Positions 17,443-27,072 of a stretch of DNA of 64,000 nucleotides are shown here, in pieces (the stretch's first letter is position 1; every line of letters begins with the position of its first letter). Position numbers and translations under genes: made by a program. The notes beneath the pieces are model-generated. The model saw nothing but the letters and a program-made list of their open reading frames with translations. It was not told the DNA's origin and did no database searches. The stretch covers positions 62,001-126,000 of the forward strand of contig NZ_JAAVLX010000003.1 in the NCBI RefSeq assembly GCF_013114825.1, given 5' to 3'. The stretch comes from Bradyrhizobium australiense (GTDB lineage Bacteria > Pseudomonadota > Alphaproteobacteria > Rhizobiales > Xanthobacteraceae).

Positions 17443-18660
17443 TTACAGCGCCTCGCCCTTCAACAGCCTCGGCACCTCGCCCGACAATCCTGCCGCCTGG
17501 CGGATGAAGAAGTTTTTCAGCGGCGGCGCCCGGTCGACGAGGCCGAGCCCGATATCGCGGACGGTGCGCAGCAGCGTTGATTCGTTCGAGAACAGAAAAT
17601 TCAGCGAGTTGGTCGCAACGCCCATTGCCATGGTGTCGAACCGCCGCCAGCGCTGGTAGCGGTCGAGCACGTCGGCCTGCCCGGGATCAATGCCGAGCCG
17701 GGCCGCGTCGACCACGACTTCGGCCAGCGCGGCGACGTCCTTCAGGCCCATATTGAGCCCCTGCCCTGCGATCGGATGAATCACATGCGCGGCATCGCCG
17801 ACCAGTGCCAGCCGCTCGGCGATGAATGAGCGTGCGACGAAATAGCCGAGCGGAAATGCCCGTGGCTTGTCGAGCGCCTTGATCTCGCCGAGGTGCAGCC
17901 CGAAGCGCTTCTCGAGTTCATCGTGGAATTCGGCTTCGCTGAGTGCAGTGATGCGCACCGCCTCGGTGCGGCTCTCGGTCCACACCAGCGATGAACGCTT
18001 TCCGGTCAGCGGCAGGATCGCGAACGGGCCTGCGGGAAGAAAATGCTCTTCGGCGCGGCCGTGATGATCCCGCTCATGGCCGACGGTGACCACGATGCCG
18101 GATTGATCGTAGTCCCAGCCATGGGTAGCAATGCCGGCGCGCTCGCGCAGTCTTGAGCGCGCGCCGTCGGCGGCGACCAGCAGGCTTGCTTCGATGACAG
18201 CGCCGTCGGCGAGCGTCACCGTGACGCCGTCGGAACGTGAATCATAGGTCGAAACGGCGGTAGCCCGCAGATCGATGCCATCGGCCTCGGCGCGCTCCAC
18301 CAGCGCGTCGATCAGGCGGCGATTCTCGACCATGTGCGCAAACGGCTCGCCGGGTTCGACGTCTCCCGCAAACGTCAGGAATACCGGGCGCGTCGCGTCA
18401 TCCAACCGGGAATCGGTAACGACCATGTCGAGGATGGCTTGCGAATCCGATACCTGTTTCCAGACGCCAAGCGTCTCGAACAGCCGCCGGCAGGCGGCCA
18501 CAATGGCGGTCGCGCGTGGGTCGCGGCTCGGCCGCACCCCGAGCGCGGGATCGGCGACGACAACGGGAATCTCCGCGCCAAGGCCTTGGCGGAGCGCCAG
18601 CGCTAGCGCCAGCCCGGCAAAGGCGCCGCCGCAGATGACGATACTTCGCTGTGCGGCCAT
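17443..18660 (-). CDS. UbiH/UbiF-family FAD-dependent monooxygenase
   Basis: A 405-residue flavoprotein hydroxylase. The FAD-binding GGAFAGLALALAL motif is at residues 11-23, the LLVAADGARSRLRE (DG) motif near residue 165, and the second FAD motif LVGDAAHVIHPIAGQGLNMG near residue 285. This set identifies the ubiquinone-biosynthesis hydroxylase family. Alphaproteobacteria often have one broad hydroxylase (UbiL or UbiM) instead of UbiH/I/F, so the ring position modified cannot be assigned. It probably acts at the inner membrane. Confidence 0.86.
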   Translation of the reverse strand: MAAQRSIVICGGAFAGLALALALRQGLGAEIPVVVADPALGVRPSRDPRATAIVAACRRLFETLGVWKQVSDSQAILDMVVTDSRLDDATRPVFLTFAGDVEPGEPFAHMVENRRLIDALVERAEADGIDLRATAVSTYDSRSDGVTVTLADGAVIEASLLVAADGARSRLRERAGIATHGWDYDQSGIVVTVGHERDHHGRAEEHFLPAGPFAILPLTGKRSSLVWTESRTEAVRITALSEAEFHDELEKRFGLHLGEIKALDKPRAFPLGYFVARSFIAERLALVGDAAHVIHPIAGQGLNMGLKDVAALAEVVVDAARLGIDPGQADVLDRYQRWRRFDTMAMGVATNSLNFLFSNESTLLRTVRDIGLGLVDRAPPLKNFFIRQAAGLSGEVPRLLKGEAL

Positions 18661-18752
18661 GCGATCCGTCCCGGTTACGCCCTCAGACCAGACTTGCTAC
18701 CTGATATTAGCTGAGCGAAACAGGGCCAAGAAGCAAGGTCCTTAACCAGACC

Positions 18753-18846
18753 GTCATTCCGGGGCGCGCGCCAGCGCGAGCTCGGAATCCAGAGGTTTTG
18801 GCACGAGATTCCGGGTTCGCCTCTTCGAGGCGCCCCCGGAATGACG
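18753..18846. repeat. Palindromic repeat with GTCATTCCGG termini
   Basis: The element starts GTCATTCCGGGGCGCG and ends CCCCCGGAATGACGG, giving inverted ends of about 10 bp; inner arms GGAATCC/GATTCCGGG also pair. A second copy with the same termini is at 40351-40443 between lptE and holA. Confidence 0.85.
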
Positions 18847-18872
18847 GCGCCTCCACGAATTGAAAGCAGACC

Positions 18873-19733
18873 ATGTCCAAAGGCCTGATTGACCTGATTT
18901 CCATCCTCGATCTGGAGCCGCTCGAGGTGAATCTGTTCCGCGGCAACAGCCCGAAGACGAGTTGGCAGCGGGTGTTCGGCGGACAGGTGATCGGGCAGGC
19001 CATGGTCGCGGCCTGCCGCACCGTCGAGGGGCGCCTGCCGCATTCGATCCATTGCTATTTCATCCTGCCCGGCGATCCGCAGATTCCGATCATCTACGAG
19101 GTCGAACGCTTACGCGACGGCAAGAGCTATTCGACAAGGCGCGTCACCGCGATCCAACACGGCAATGCGATCTTCTCCATCATGGTTTCTTTTCATGCCG
19201 AGGAGGAAGGCGCTTTCGACCATCAGGATAAAATGCCTGACGTGCCGCCCCCGGAGAAACTCACGGCGGAGGAAGTGGCGAAGCAGCCGATGTTCCGCGA
19301 GATGCCGGAATTCATCCGCCGCTATTACGAATCCGACCGGCCGATCGAACTGCGCCCGGTCGAGCTCGGCCGTTATTTCGGCCAGAAGATCGACGACGGG
19401 CGCATCCATGTCTGGATCCGGACGGCGGCCAAGTTGCCCGACGATCCGGCGCTGCACATGTGCGCACTGGCCTATGCATCGGATTTCTCGCTGCTCGACG
19501 CGGTGATGGCGCGCTACGGCCGCACGCTGTTTGACAAGCGCATGATGCCGGCAAGCCTCGACCACGCGATGTGGTTTCACCGGCCGTTCCGCGCCGACGA
19601 ATGGCTGCTCTACGCGCAGGATTCGCCGAGCGCGCAAGACGGCCGCGGATTGACCCGCGGCCTGATCTTCAAGCCTGACGGCACACTGGTGGCGTCGGTC
19701 GCCCAGGAAGGCTCGGTGCGCCAGCGCAAGTGA
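18873..19733 (+). CDS. tesB: Acyl-CoA thioesterase II
   Basis: A 286-residue double-hotdog thioesterase that hydrolyses medium and long acyl-CoAs to free fatty acid and CoA. LEPLEVNLFRGNSPKTSWQRVFGGQVIGQA near the N-terminus and LDHAMWFHRPFRADEWLLY near the C-terminus are the two hotdog signatures of the TesB family, and the length is typical. The gene ends only three bases from the convergent GYF_2 gene. Confidence 0.93.
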   Translation: MSKGLIDLISILDLEPLEVNLFRGNSPKTSWQRVFGGQVIGQAMVAACRTVEGRLPHSIHCYFILPGDPQIPIIYEVERLRDGKSYSTRRVTAIQHGNAIFSIMVSFHAEEEGAFDHQDKMPDVPPPEKLTAEEVAKQPMFREMPEFIRRYYESDRPIELRPVELGRYFGQKIDDGRIHVWIRTAAKLPDDPALHMCALAYASDFSLLDAVMARYGRTLFDKRMMPASLDHAMWFHRPFRADEWLLYAQDSPSAQDGRGLTRGLIFKPDGTLVASVAQEGSVRQRK

Positions 19734-19736
19734 GGC

Positions 19737-20624
19737 TTACGCCTCCACGCTCGCGCCGCGCTCCGCCAAAACAGTCTGCGACGCAAGCCACTGCGACATC
19801 CACCGATACACCCAAGGTATCGGGATGATGAAGAAGAAGCCGATCACAGCCACGATCGCGCGCCACAGAAATTCCAGTCCGCTGCCGATGAAGAGGACTT
19901 CACGCCGCGTGCCCTGGATGTTCCGGCAAAACCATCGCAGCCAGGCGACGTAGACCCAAGCCCACCCGACAATCGTGATGACGGAGATCACAGCCAGAAT
20001 TGACCATCCGATATAGGCCCAGACCGAACCGGAGAAGCTCAGCCCGAGCGGCTGCCCATTGGACGAAAGGTTCGCGACCAACCACTTCACGAAAAGCCAA
20101 TAGAGTACCAGCTGCCCGAGATTGACCAGATTGCTGAGCCACTCGATGCCAGTCAGGCCGACGCCGATAAGAACGACGGCAGCTCCGAAATACCAGGGAA
20201 CGATCGTCATCGCCTCGCCTGCGAAGCCGAGGTCCGGCCGTCCCGGCACCTTCACGCACGAAATAATCCACTTGGTGTACCACACCAGGACCCACGGTCC
20301 TGGGATGATGAAGATGAGACCGAGCACGAGCACGAGGCTGCGCCAGACGAACTCCAGAATTCCGAAGTCGATCGACAGCGGGCCTCCGCTATAGCTTGCA
20401 GCCATTTGTGGCGGGCCGCCGGGCTGCGCGAAAGATGGCGGGCCTGATCCGCCGGGGATCATCCCCGGGATTTCTGCTGCCCGCTGCCAGCCCGACATTC
20501 CTTCGCTCCAGACCAGCGTATCCGCCCCGACCACGCCGCGGGTAATGAGGTCGCGAAGCTGAGCCTCCGGATAAGGGCCCTGTTGCTGGCCGTTGGCTGC
20601 ATAAAACCACGATCGGTTCGACAT
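19737..20624 (-). CDS. GYF_2 (DUF4339) domain membrane protein with internal repeats
   Basis: A 295-residue protein. Residues 1-55 are a GYF_2/DUF4339 domain (WFYAANGQQQGPYPEAQLRDL, then DTLVWSEGMSGWQRAAEIP), followed by a Pro/Gly-rich linker and a membrane domain. The motif LEFVWR-hydrophobic-IIPGPWV recurs near the C-terminus as LEFLWR-hydrophobic-IIPIPWV, and the central LSFSGSVWAYIGWSI segment is a more diverged relative. The repeats suggest internal duplication, as in DUF898/YjgN-like proteins. The GYF_2 domain is thought to bind proline-rich peptides; the function here is unknown. Confidence 0.75.
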   Translation of the reverse strand: MSNRSWFYAANGQQQGPYPEAQLRDLITRGVVGADTLVWSEGMSGWQRAAEIPGMIPGGSGPPSFAQPGGPPQMAASYSGGPLSIDFGILEFVWRSLVLVLGLIFIIPGPWVLVWYTKWIISCVKVPGRPDLGFAGEAMTIVPWYFGAAVVLIGVGLTGIEWLSNLVNLGQLVLYWLFVKWLVANLSSNGQPLGLSFSGSVWAYIGWSILAVISVITIVGWAWVYVAWLRWFCRNIQGTRREVLFIGSGLEFLWRAIVAVIGFFFIIPIPWVYRWMSQWLASQTVLAERGASVEA

Positions 20625-20718
20625 TTTATTTCCTTGACCCGTGGAAAATGGAGGTAGCCGGCGGGCGGCTGGGGGTGAAACCGCATTTTGGCGGACGTTA
20701 CAGGTGCCTGTACAGTGA

Positions 20719-21213
<495 letters not shown>

Positions 21214-21304
21214 GACATCACCGAATTCAAGGCGCGGCGGCAACGACGCTGAACGCGCGAAGCCAAAAAGCGGCGACGAAACGACAACAGGCCGGGGGAA
21301 TTTT

Positions 21305-22612
21305 ATGGGGGCACCATCGTATCGTGCAGCAGGCAGTGCTGCGTTCATCACGCTTGCGGCGAGCTTTGCGCTCACTACGCCGGCTCTAGCCGAGACGTCT
21401 ACCATCAACGCCGCCGACACCGCGTGGATGATCGTCGCCACCGCGCTGGTGCTGATGATGACGATACCGGGCCTGGCGCTGTTCTATTCCGGCATGGTGC
21501 GCAAAAAGAACGTGCTGGCGACCATGGCGCAGAGCCTCGCCGCCGTCGCGATCATCTCGATTCTCTGGGTGGCGTTCGGTTACTCGCTCGCCTTCGTCGG
21601 CGACGGCGCCTGGATCGGCACGCTCGATCGCTGGTTTTTGGTCGGAATGACGATGGAGAGCGTCAACCCGGCGGCGAAGACGATTCCGGAAGCGCTTTTC
21701 ATGCTGTACCAGATGACGTTTGCGATCATCACGGTGGCGCTGGTGGCGGGCGCGGTGGCCGACCGAATGCGGTTCTCAGCCTATCTCCTGTTCTCCGTCG
21801 GCTGGTTCATGTTCGTCTATGTGCCGCTCGCGCACTGGGTATGGGGCGGCGGATTCCTTGGGACCATGGGCGTGCTGGATTTCGCCGGTGGCCTTGTCGT
21901 GCATCTTTCCGCCGGCGTAGGCGGGCTGGTCGCCGCGACGGTGATGGGCCGGCGTCACGGCTATGGCAGCGAGAACCTCGCGCCGTTCGACCTCTCGCTC
22001 GCCGTGATCGGCACCGGATTGTTGTGGGTCGGCTGGTTCGGCTTCAACGGCGGCTCGGCACTGGCCGCGAATTCGCGTGCGGTCATGGCGATCACCGCGA
22101 CGCACCTGGCCGCCTGCGCCGGCGCGCTCACCTGGGCCGCAATCGAATGGGCGACACGACGCAAACCCTCGGTACTGGGCATGATCTCGGGCGCGGTCGC
22201 GGGCCTTGGCACAATCACGCCGGCCTCCGGATTTGTTGCGCCGTGGCACGGCGTCTTGATCGGCATCGTGGCAGGAACGCTCTGCTTCTGGGCCTGCACC
22301 TGGCTCAAGCAGCGCTTCAAATATGACGACTCGCTCGACGTGTTCGGCGTCCACGGCATCGGGGGATTGACCGGCACATTCCTCGCCGGCGTCTTCGCGG
22401 TGAACGCGATCGGCGGCACCCCGGGCCTGATCGAGGGCAATCCGCAACAGGTGCTGACCCAGCTCTACGGCATCGCGGTTACCTTCGTCTGGTCCGGCGG
22501 CGTCACCTTTGTGCTGCTCAAGCTGGTGGGCGTGTTCGCGCCGCTGCGGGTGTCATTGCAGCAGGAGCTGGAAGGCCTCGACATCTCGCAGCATGGCGAA
22601 GCCCTGCAATAG
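21305..22612 (+). CDS. amtB: Ammonium transporter AmtB, first copy
   Basis: A 435-residue channel with a cleaved signal peptide (about residues 1-29, ending ALA) and about eleven membrane helices. Family signatures are present: the IPGLALFYSGMV helix, LDFAGGLVVHLSAG and FGVHGIGGL, whose two His residues form the twin-His pore, and GWFGFNGGSALAAN. It conducts ammonia/ammonium across the inner membrane and forms a unit with glnK1. The second AmtB copy, encoded 0.7 kb downstream, is 45 residues longer. Confidence 0.96.
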   Translation: MGAPSYRAAGSAAFITLAASFALTTPALAETSTINAADTAWMIVATALVLMMTIPGLALFYSGMVRKKNVLATMAQSLAAVAIISILWVAFGYSLAFVGDGAWIGTLDRWFLVGMTMESVNPAAKTIPEALFMLYQMTFAIITVALVAGAVADRMRFSAYLLFSVGWFMFVYVPLAHWVWGGGFLGTMGVLDFAGGLVVHLSAGVGGLVAATVMGRRHGYGSENLAPFDLSLAVIGTGLLWVGWFGFNGGSALAANSRAVMAITATHLAACAGALTWAAIEWATRRKPSVLGMISGAVAGLGTITPASGFVAPWHGVLIGIVAGTLCFWACTWLKQRFKYDDSLDVFGVHGIGGLTGTFLAGVFAVNAIGGTPGLIEGNPQQVLTQLYGIAVTFVWSGGVTFVLLKLVGVFAPLRVSLQQELEGLDISQHGEALQ

Positions 22613-22799
22613 GCCGCCCACCCAATTACCGTTTTCTTGCCCTGCTGCTGAGCACGATTGCGTCCGACCGTCAGGCTCTGCCCACGATTTGAGCAGGCCT
22701 GATTACGATTTGGGCGCGACGGAATGGCGCAGGAAGATGCAATCCCCGCGGAGGGCGAAAAGGTCCGGATTCATAATCTGTTAGGGAGCGATCGCGATC

Positions 22800-22815
22800 T
22801 GGCACGGCATTTGAT
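22800..22815 (+). promoter_or_regulatory. Sigma54 -24/-12 promoter candidate for glnK2
   Basis: TGGCACG-gcat-TTGAT agrees with TGGCACG-N4-TTGCW at all but one conserved base (A instead of C in the -12 GC). It lies in the 307-bp gap between amtB1 and glnK2, about 105 bp before the glnK2 ATG, which leaves room for a leader. The rest of the gap (22613-22919) shows no other gene. Confidence 0.6.
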
Positions 22816-22919
22816 TCTAAGGGTCCCGGCTGTGCCCGCGTAGTGAACATCTCCGCGTGGTGAACCTCAGTCGAGAACGCCCGGTCCGCTGACCCGGGCC
22901 CAAGCGGGGACCAAGACCC

Positions 22920-23258
22920 ATGAAAATTGTTATGGCGATCATCAAGCCATTCAAACTCGAAGAAGTCCGGGACGCTCTGACCGCCATTGGCGTTCACGGT
23001 CTCACCGTGACGGAAGTCAAAGGTTATGGCCGCCAGAAGGGCCACACCGAAATCTATCGCGGCGCCGAATACGCCGTGAGCTTTCTGCCCAAGATAAAGA
23101 TCGAGGTTGCCGTCGCCTCGGACCAGGTCGACAAGACCATCGACGCCATCACATCAGCCGCCAAGACCGGACAGATCGGCGACGGCAAGATCTTCGTCAT
23201 CAACCTCGACCATGCGGTTCGCATCCGCACCGGCGAGGCAGATGCCGCGGCCCTCTGA
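22920..23258 (+). CDS. glnK: Nitrogen regulatory protein PII (GlnK), second copy
   Basis: A 112-residue PII protein about three quarters identical by eye to the first copy. Tyr51 and the whole T-loop [15 protein letters not shown] are unchanged; differences concentrate in residues 52-110 (for example VINLDHAVR for VTPIDHALR). It probably partners the AmtB encoded 38 bp downstream. The two PII proteins may respond to different nitrogen states or form mixed trimers; that is inference. Confidence 0.96.
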   Translation: MKIVMAIIKPFKLEEVRDALTAIGVHGLTVTEVKGYGRQKGHTEIYRGAEYAVSFLPKIKIEVAVASDQVDKTIDAITSAAKTGQIGDGKIFVINLDHAVRIRTGEADAAAL

Positions 23259-23296
23259 TTTCGCGCACAAATCTTACCACTCAGGAGTGAAACCAA

Positions 23297-24739
23297 ATGA
23301 CGTTTAAACGTCCCTATAGCGCGGGATTGGCGGCCCTCGTAGTCGGCCTGTTCGCCGCGACCGCTGCCTACGCCGAGCCGACCGTCAACAAGGGCGATAA
23401 CGCCTGGATGTTGACGTCGACGGTGCTGGTTCTGTTGATGACGATTCCGGGCCTGGCGCTGTTCTATGGCGGTCTCGTCCGCTCCAAGAACATGCTCTCC
23501 GTGTTGATGCAGGTATTCTACACCGTCTGCATCGTGACCCTGCTCTGGGCGCTCTACGGCTACAGCCTTGCCTTCACCGGCGGGTCCGACTTCATCGGCG
23601 GCTTCTCCAAGGCGTTCCTGATGGGCGTGACCACCGACTCGAAGGCCGCGACCTTCAGCGTCGACGCCAACATCTCGGAGCTGGTCTATGTCTGCTTTCA
23701 GATGACTTTCGCGGCGATCACCCCCGCCCTCATCGTCGGCGCGTTCGCCGAACGCATGAAGTTCTCGGCGATCGCGCTGTTCATCCCGCTCTGGGTCACG
23801 CTGATCTATTTCCCGATCGCCCACATGGTCTGGTACTGGGCTGGTCCGGATGCGATCACCGATGCCGCCAAGGCGCTTGCCGCTGCGGCTGATGGCGCTG
23901 CCAAGACCGCGGCGCAAGCCAAGCTCGACGAGATCAACGCCGACGCCGGCTGGATCTTCAAGAAGGGTGCGATCGACTTCGCGGGCGGCACCGTGGTGCA
24001 CATTAACGCCGGCATCGCCGGTCTGGTCGGTGCGCTCCTGATCGGCAAGCGCGTCGGTTACGGCAAGGAACTGATGGCCCCGCACTCCCTCACCATGACC
24101 ATGATCGGCGCTTCGCTGCTCTGGGTCGGCTGGTTCGGCTTCAACGCCGGATCGAACCTCGAGGCCTCCGGCGGCGCCGCGCTCGCCATGACCAACTCCT
24201 TCGTTGCAACCGCAGCGGCGGCGATGGCCTGGATGTTCGCGGAATGGATCGTGAAGGGCCACCCCTCGGTGCTCGGCGCGCTGTCGGGCGCGGTGGCGGG
24301 CCTCGTCGCGGTCACGCCGGCGGCCGGCTACGCCGGTCCGATGGGGGCAATCGTGCTCGGCCTCGTGGTCGGCGTCGTCTGCTTGTTCTTCTGCACTGTG
24401 GTGAAGAACTCGCTCGGCTATGACGACTCGCTCGACGTGTTCGGCGTCCACTGCATCGGCGGCATCGTCGGCGCGCTTGGTACCGGCATCCTGGTAAATC
24501 CGGCGCTCGGCGGTACCGGTGTCATGGACTACGCCGCGGGCAAAATCGGCGACTATGACTTCGTTGCGCAAATGACCTCGCAGCTGTGGGGCGTCTGCAC
24601 CACGCTGGTGTGGTCGGGCATCGGCTCGGCGATCCTCTATAAGGTGGTCGATGTGATCGTCGGCCTGCGCGTCAATGTCGAGACCGAACGTGAAGGGCTC
24701 GACGTCACCGAGCACACCGAGCGCGCCTACAACATGTAA
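23297..24739 (+). CDS. amtB: Ammonium transporter AmtB, second copy
   Basis: A 480-residue ammonium channel with a signal peptide (about residues 1-23, ending AYA). IDFAGGTVVHINAGIAGL and FGVHCIGGIVG carry the twin-His pore. Compared with the first copy it has a longer Ala-rich loop (DAAKALAAAADGAAKTAAQ) before the IDFAGG helix. The C-terminus (GLRVNVETEREGLDVTEHTERAYNM) is the cytoplasmic tail that contacts GlnK. Confidence 0.96.
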   Translation: MTFKRPYSAGLAALVVGLFAATAAYAEPTVNKGDNAWMLTSTVLVLLMTIPGLALFYGGLVRSKNMLSVLMQVFYTVCIVTLLWALYGYSLAFTGGSDFIGGFSKAFLMGVTTDSKAATFSVDANISELVYVCFQMTFAAITPALIVGAFAERMKFSAIALFIPLWVTLIYFPIAHMVWYWAGPDAITDAAKALAAAADGAAKTAAQAKLDEINADAGWIFKKGAIDFAGGTVVHINAGIAGLVGALLIGKRVGYGKELMAPHSLTMTMIGASLLWVGWFGFNAGSNLEASGGAALAMTNSFVATAAAAMAWMFAEWIVKGHPSVLGALSGAVAGLVAVTPAAGYAGPMGAIVLGLVVGVVCLFFCTVVKNSLGYDDSLDVFGVHCIGGIVGALGTGILVNPALGGTGVMDYAAGKIGDYDFVAQMTSQLWGVCTTLVWSGIGSAILYKVVDVIVGLRVNVETEREGLDVTEHTERAYNM

Positions 24740-24818
24740 GTTCTCCGGGGTGCGATCTCTTTAGGTCGCATCCACAACTCCGGTTCGGGCACATACCCGG
24801 CAATGCCCTGACCGTTGA

Positions 24819-24853
24819 GGGGCTCCAGCGCAAGTTGGAGCCCCTTTCTTTTT
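24819..24853 (+). terminator. Rho-independent terminator after amtB2
   Basis: A perfect 9-bp stem GGGGCTCCA/TGGAGCCCC with an 8-base loop is followed by TTTCTTTTT. It closes the glnK-amtB-glnK-amtB region. The rest of the gap to vapC shows nothing further. Confidence 0.93.
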
Positions 24854-25008
24854 GTGGCTTGTTCTTTTTGTGGCTTGGCCTCGCCCGAGGAGGTGTTTTC
24901 AAACCGGGTGCGGGCCGTCCGATCTACGCCTTCGACGGGCAGCCCTTCCACCACATCCCCGAGGGGCATGCCGAGCTTTGAGCGGCTATCGGCGCGGTAG
25001 GCCTCCGG

Positions 25009-25425
25009 CTACGCGCCTGTCTCGCTGTTCGGTGCGATCAACGTCACGGTCGGAAAGTAGGTTCGATAGCGGCGCGTATCACGTGTCAAAAGCGGAAGCT
25101 GTTCGACCGCCGCATGAGCGCCAATAAAAAAATCCGGCAGTACGCCGCTGCGGGCGCCGCCCGCGCTGCGGTACTGAACGGAGGTTTTACCTGCAAGGAA
25201 CAGCGCCATTCTCGGTGTCGGCGCGACGGTGATGCCTGCTTGCGACAAGGCTGCCTCGAAATCTTCGATCACCGGAAAGCGAGTGGAGGTTTCAGCGAAA
25301 ATTACGTCATTGATCAGCAGCGGACCTTCGCGGGCGGCGTCCTCCAGACGTGCAAGCGACCACTCCCACCAGCCCGGAGTCTGGATAAAGATGTCGAGCA
25401 GGACGTTGGAATCTACGAGCGTCAC
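25009..25425 (-). CDS. vapC: PIN-domain toxin, VapC family
   Basis: A 138-residue PIN ribonuclease. The acidic metal-binding residues are in place: Asp5 (LVDSNVLLD), Glu45 (FAETS), Asp98 (PDFFIGAHA) and Asp116 (TRDTRRY). VapC toxins cleave tRNA or rRNA and are held inactive by the partner antitoxin. The start codon lies three bases after the stop codon of the AbrB-type antitoxin gene, the usual order of a vapBC operon. The exact RNA target cannot be read from sequence. Confidence 0.9.
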   Translation of the reverse strand: MTLVDSNVLLDIFIQTPGWWEWSLARLEDAAREGPLLINDVIFAETSTRFPVIEDFEAALSQAGITVAPTPRMALFLAGKTSVQYRSAGGARSGVLPDFFIGAHAAVEQLPLLTRDTRRYRTYFPTVTLIAPNSETGA

Positions 25426-25428
25426 GCG

Positions 25429-25656
25429 CTAATCCCCGCGCGTGATCGCCATGATCTCCTCCGTGGAAAGACCCGGGCCGACGATACCAACCAGTTTGGC
25501 AAAACGGCTGGGCTCGCGTGTATCGGCTTTTTCGATCACGATGCTGCCGTCGGCCGCACATCGGAACTCAACCTTGCTTCCCGGAACGATCCCGAGATGC
25601 TCACGTACCGGCTTGGGTATGGTCACCTGGCCCTTACTCGTAACTGTCGTTGCCAT
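25429..25656 (-). CDS. vapB: AbrB/MazE-type antitoxin, VapB family
   Basis: A 75-residue antitoxin. Residues 1-45 form the SpoVT-AbrB DNA-binding swapped-hairpin domain (TVTSKGQVTIPKPVREHLGI, then GSKVEFRCAADGSIVIEK). The C-terminal tail ending LSTEEIMAITRGD would wrap the VapC toxin. It probably represses its own operon through the two GGTAATACC boxes just upstream. Confidence 0.9.
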   Translation of the reverse strand: MATTVTSKGQVTIPKPVREHLGIVPGSKVEFRCAADGSIVIEKADTREPSRFAKLVGIVGPGLSTEEIMAITRGD

Positions 25657-25674
25657 TGGAGCCTCTCCGGCCTC

Positions 25675-25704
25675 GGTAATACCTGCTCAAAATATGGTAA
25701 TACC
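25675..25704 (-). promoter_or_regulatory. Paired GGTAATACC operator boxes of vapBC
   Basis: GGTAATACC occurs at 25675-25683 and 25696-25704, a 21-bp or two-turn spacing. Each box is an odd palindrome (GGTA-A-TACC). Boxes start 19 bp upstream of the antitoxin start codon, where toxin-antitoxin complexes normally bind. Confidence 0.65.
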
Positions 25705-25732
25705 GGCGCAAATTGTCCAGACCGGCCGATGG

Positions 25733-25747
25733 TTAATCGCGTCTTAA
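25733..25747 (+). promoter_or_regulatory. CtrA-type binding site upstream of aminotransferase-ftsK
   Basis: TTAA-TCGCGTC-TTAA is a perfect TTAA-N7-TTAA, the full CtrA recognition site of Alphaproteobacteria, 86 bp before the start codon of the aminotransferase gene that precedes ftsK. It could tie ftsK expression to the cell cycle. Confidence 0.65.
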
Positions 25748-25832
25748 CCTCGCCGTATCTATGGTGGTTTGATGGGTTTCCGGGGTTCACTTAAGCCCCT
25801 CGACCGCTTTTGAAAGTGCTGGCGTTTCAGAC

Positions 25833-27059
25833 ATGGCAATGACCGCCTCTTCCGGCGTGGCGCAGGGCGCTGGCAGTGCAATCCCTGCCGGTCAGTCCGA
25901 ACGCTCGCCATTCTTGCGCACGACCGAGCTGCTGGCGCCCTACCAGCCCGCCAAACCATTGATTACGCTATCATTAGGCGAGCCGCAGCACCCGGTGCCC
26001 GCCTTCGTCGGGCCGGTGCTTGCGAAACACATTGCCGAGTTCGGCCGCTATCCCCTTGCCAAGGGCATCGAGCCGTTCCGGCGCGCCGCCGCCAACTGGC
26101 TTTCGATCCGGTTCCAGCTCCCCCGCCCGGTCGATCCCGAGAGCGAGATCCTGGTGCTGAATGGCAGCCGGGAGGGGCTGTTTTTCGCGGCGATCACTGC
26201 CGCCCGCTATGTTGGCCCGCGCAAGGGCAGGCCCGCGATCCTGATGCCCAACCCGTTTTATCCGGCCTATGGCGCCGGCGCCCGCGCCGCCGGTTGCGAA
26301 CTGATCTACCTGCCGACCACGCTCGCCAACGGGTTCCTGCCGGATCTCGACGCGCTCGACGACGCGACGCTGGCCAGAACGGTGGCGATGTTCATTGCCT
26401 CGCCCGCCAATCCGCAGGGCGCGGTTGCCTCGCGCGACTACTTCACGCGGCTGAAGACACTCGCCGATCGCCACGGCTTCATGATCCTGAGCGACGAGTG
26501 CTATTCGGAAATCTACACCAGGCAGGCGCCGGGCAGCGCGCTGGAATGCGCCGGGCCCGACTTCACCAACGTCGTTGCATTTCAGTCGCTGTCGAAGCGC
26601 TCCAACCTGCCCGGCATGCGCGTCGGCTTTGCCGCCGGCGACAGCAAATTTCTCGCCGTCTTCCATGAGCTTCGAAACGTCGCCGCGCCGCAAGTGCCCG
26701 TGCCGCTGCAACACGTCGCGGTCGCCGCCTATAGCGACGAGACCCATGTCGAAGAAAACCGTCGCCTGTATCGCATCAAATTCGATCTTGCCGACCAGAT
26801 CCTCGGCAGCCGCTACGGCTATGCGCGGCCGGCCGGCGGCTTCTGCGTGTGGCTCGACGTATCCGAACACGGCGGCGACGAAGCGGCGACGGTGAAACTC
26901 TATCGAGATGCGGGCGTCCGCGTGATCCCCGGAAGTTACCTGTCGCGGCTACAGAACGACGGTTTCAATCCCGGTGCCGGCTACATCCGTCTGGCGCTGG
27001 TCTCCGACAGTGAATCAACGGCCGAGGCATTGCACCGCCTGGTCGAAACTCTGGATTAA
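25833..27059 (+). CDS. Class I/II PLP-dependent aminotransferase
   Basis: A 408-residue fold-type I aminotransferase. [10 protein letters not shown] (residues 47-56), [39 protein letters not shown] and the PLP-lysine motif [14 protein letters not shown] identify it, with Arg in YIRLALV binding the substrate carboxylate. It resembles DapC-type N-succinyldiaminopimelate aminotransferases, which supply lysine and peptidoglycan, but the substrate is not certain. ftsK starts 13 bp downstream and is probably co-transcribed. An ATG two codons later is an alternative start. Confidence 0.85.
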   Translation: MAMTASSGVAQGAGSAIPAGQSERSPFLRTTELLAPYQPAKPLITLSLGEPQHPVPAFVGPVLAKHIAEFGRYPLAKGIEPFRRAAANWLSIRFQLPRPVDPESEILVLNGSREGLFFAAITAARYVGPRKGRPAILMPNPFYPAYGAGARAAGCELIYLPTTLANGFLPDLDALDDATLARTVAMFIASPANPQGAVASRDYFTRLKTLADRHGFMILSDECYSEIYTRQAPGSALECAGPDFTNVVAFQSLSKRSNLPGMRVGFAAGDSKFLAVFHELRNVAAPQVPVPLQHVAVAAYSDETHVEENRRLYRIKFDLADQILGSRYGYARPAGGFCVWLDVSEHGGDEAATVKLYRDAGVRVIPGSYLSRLQNDGFNPGAGYIRLALVSDSESTAEALHRLVETLD

Positions 27060-27072
27060 TCGCAGGGCCTTA

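Noticed and set aside
23054..24715. A 553-codon minus-strand open frame
   Set aside because: It is antisense to glnK2/amtB2; charged repetitive composition marks it as a shadow of the high-GC coding strand.
24900..25008. Possible small gene between amtB2 terminator and vapC
   Set aside because: Only short frames with no ribosome-binding site or family; not supported.
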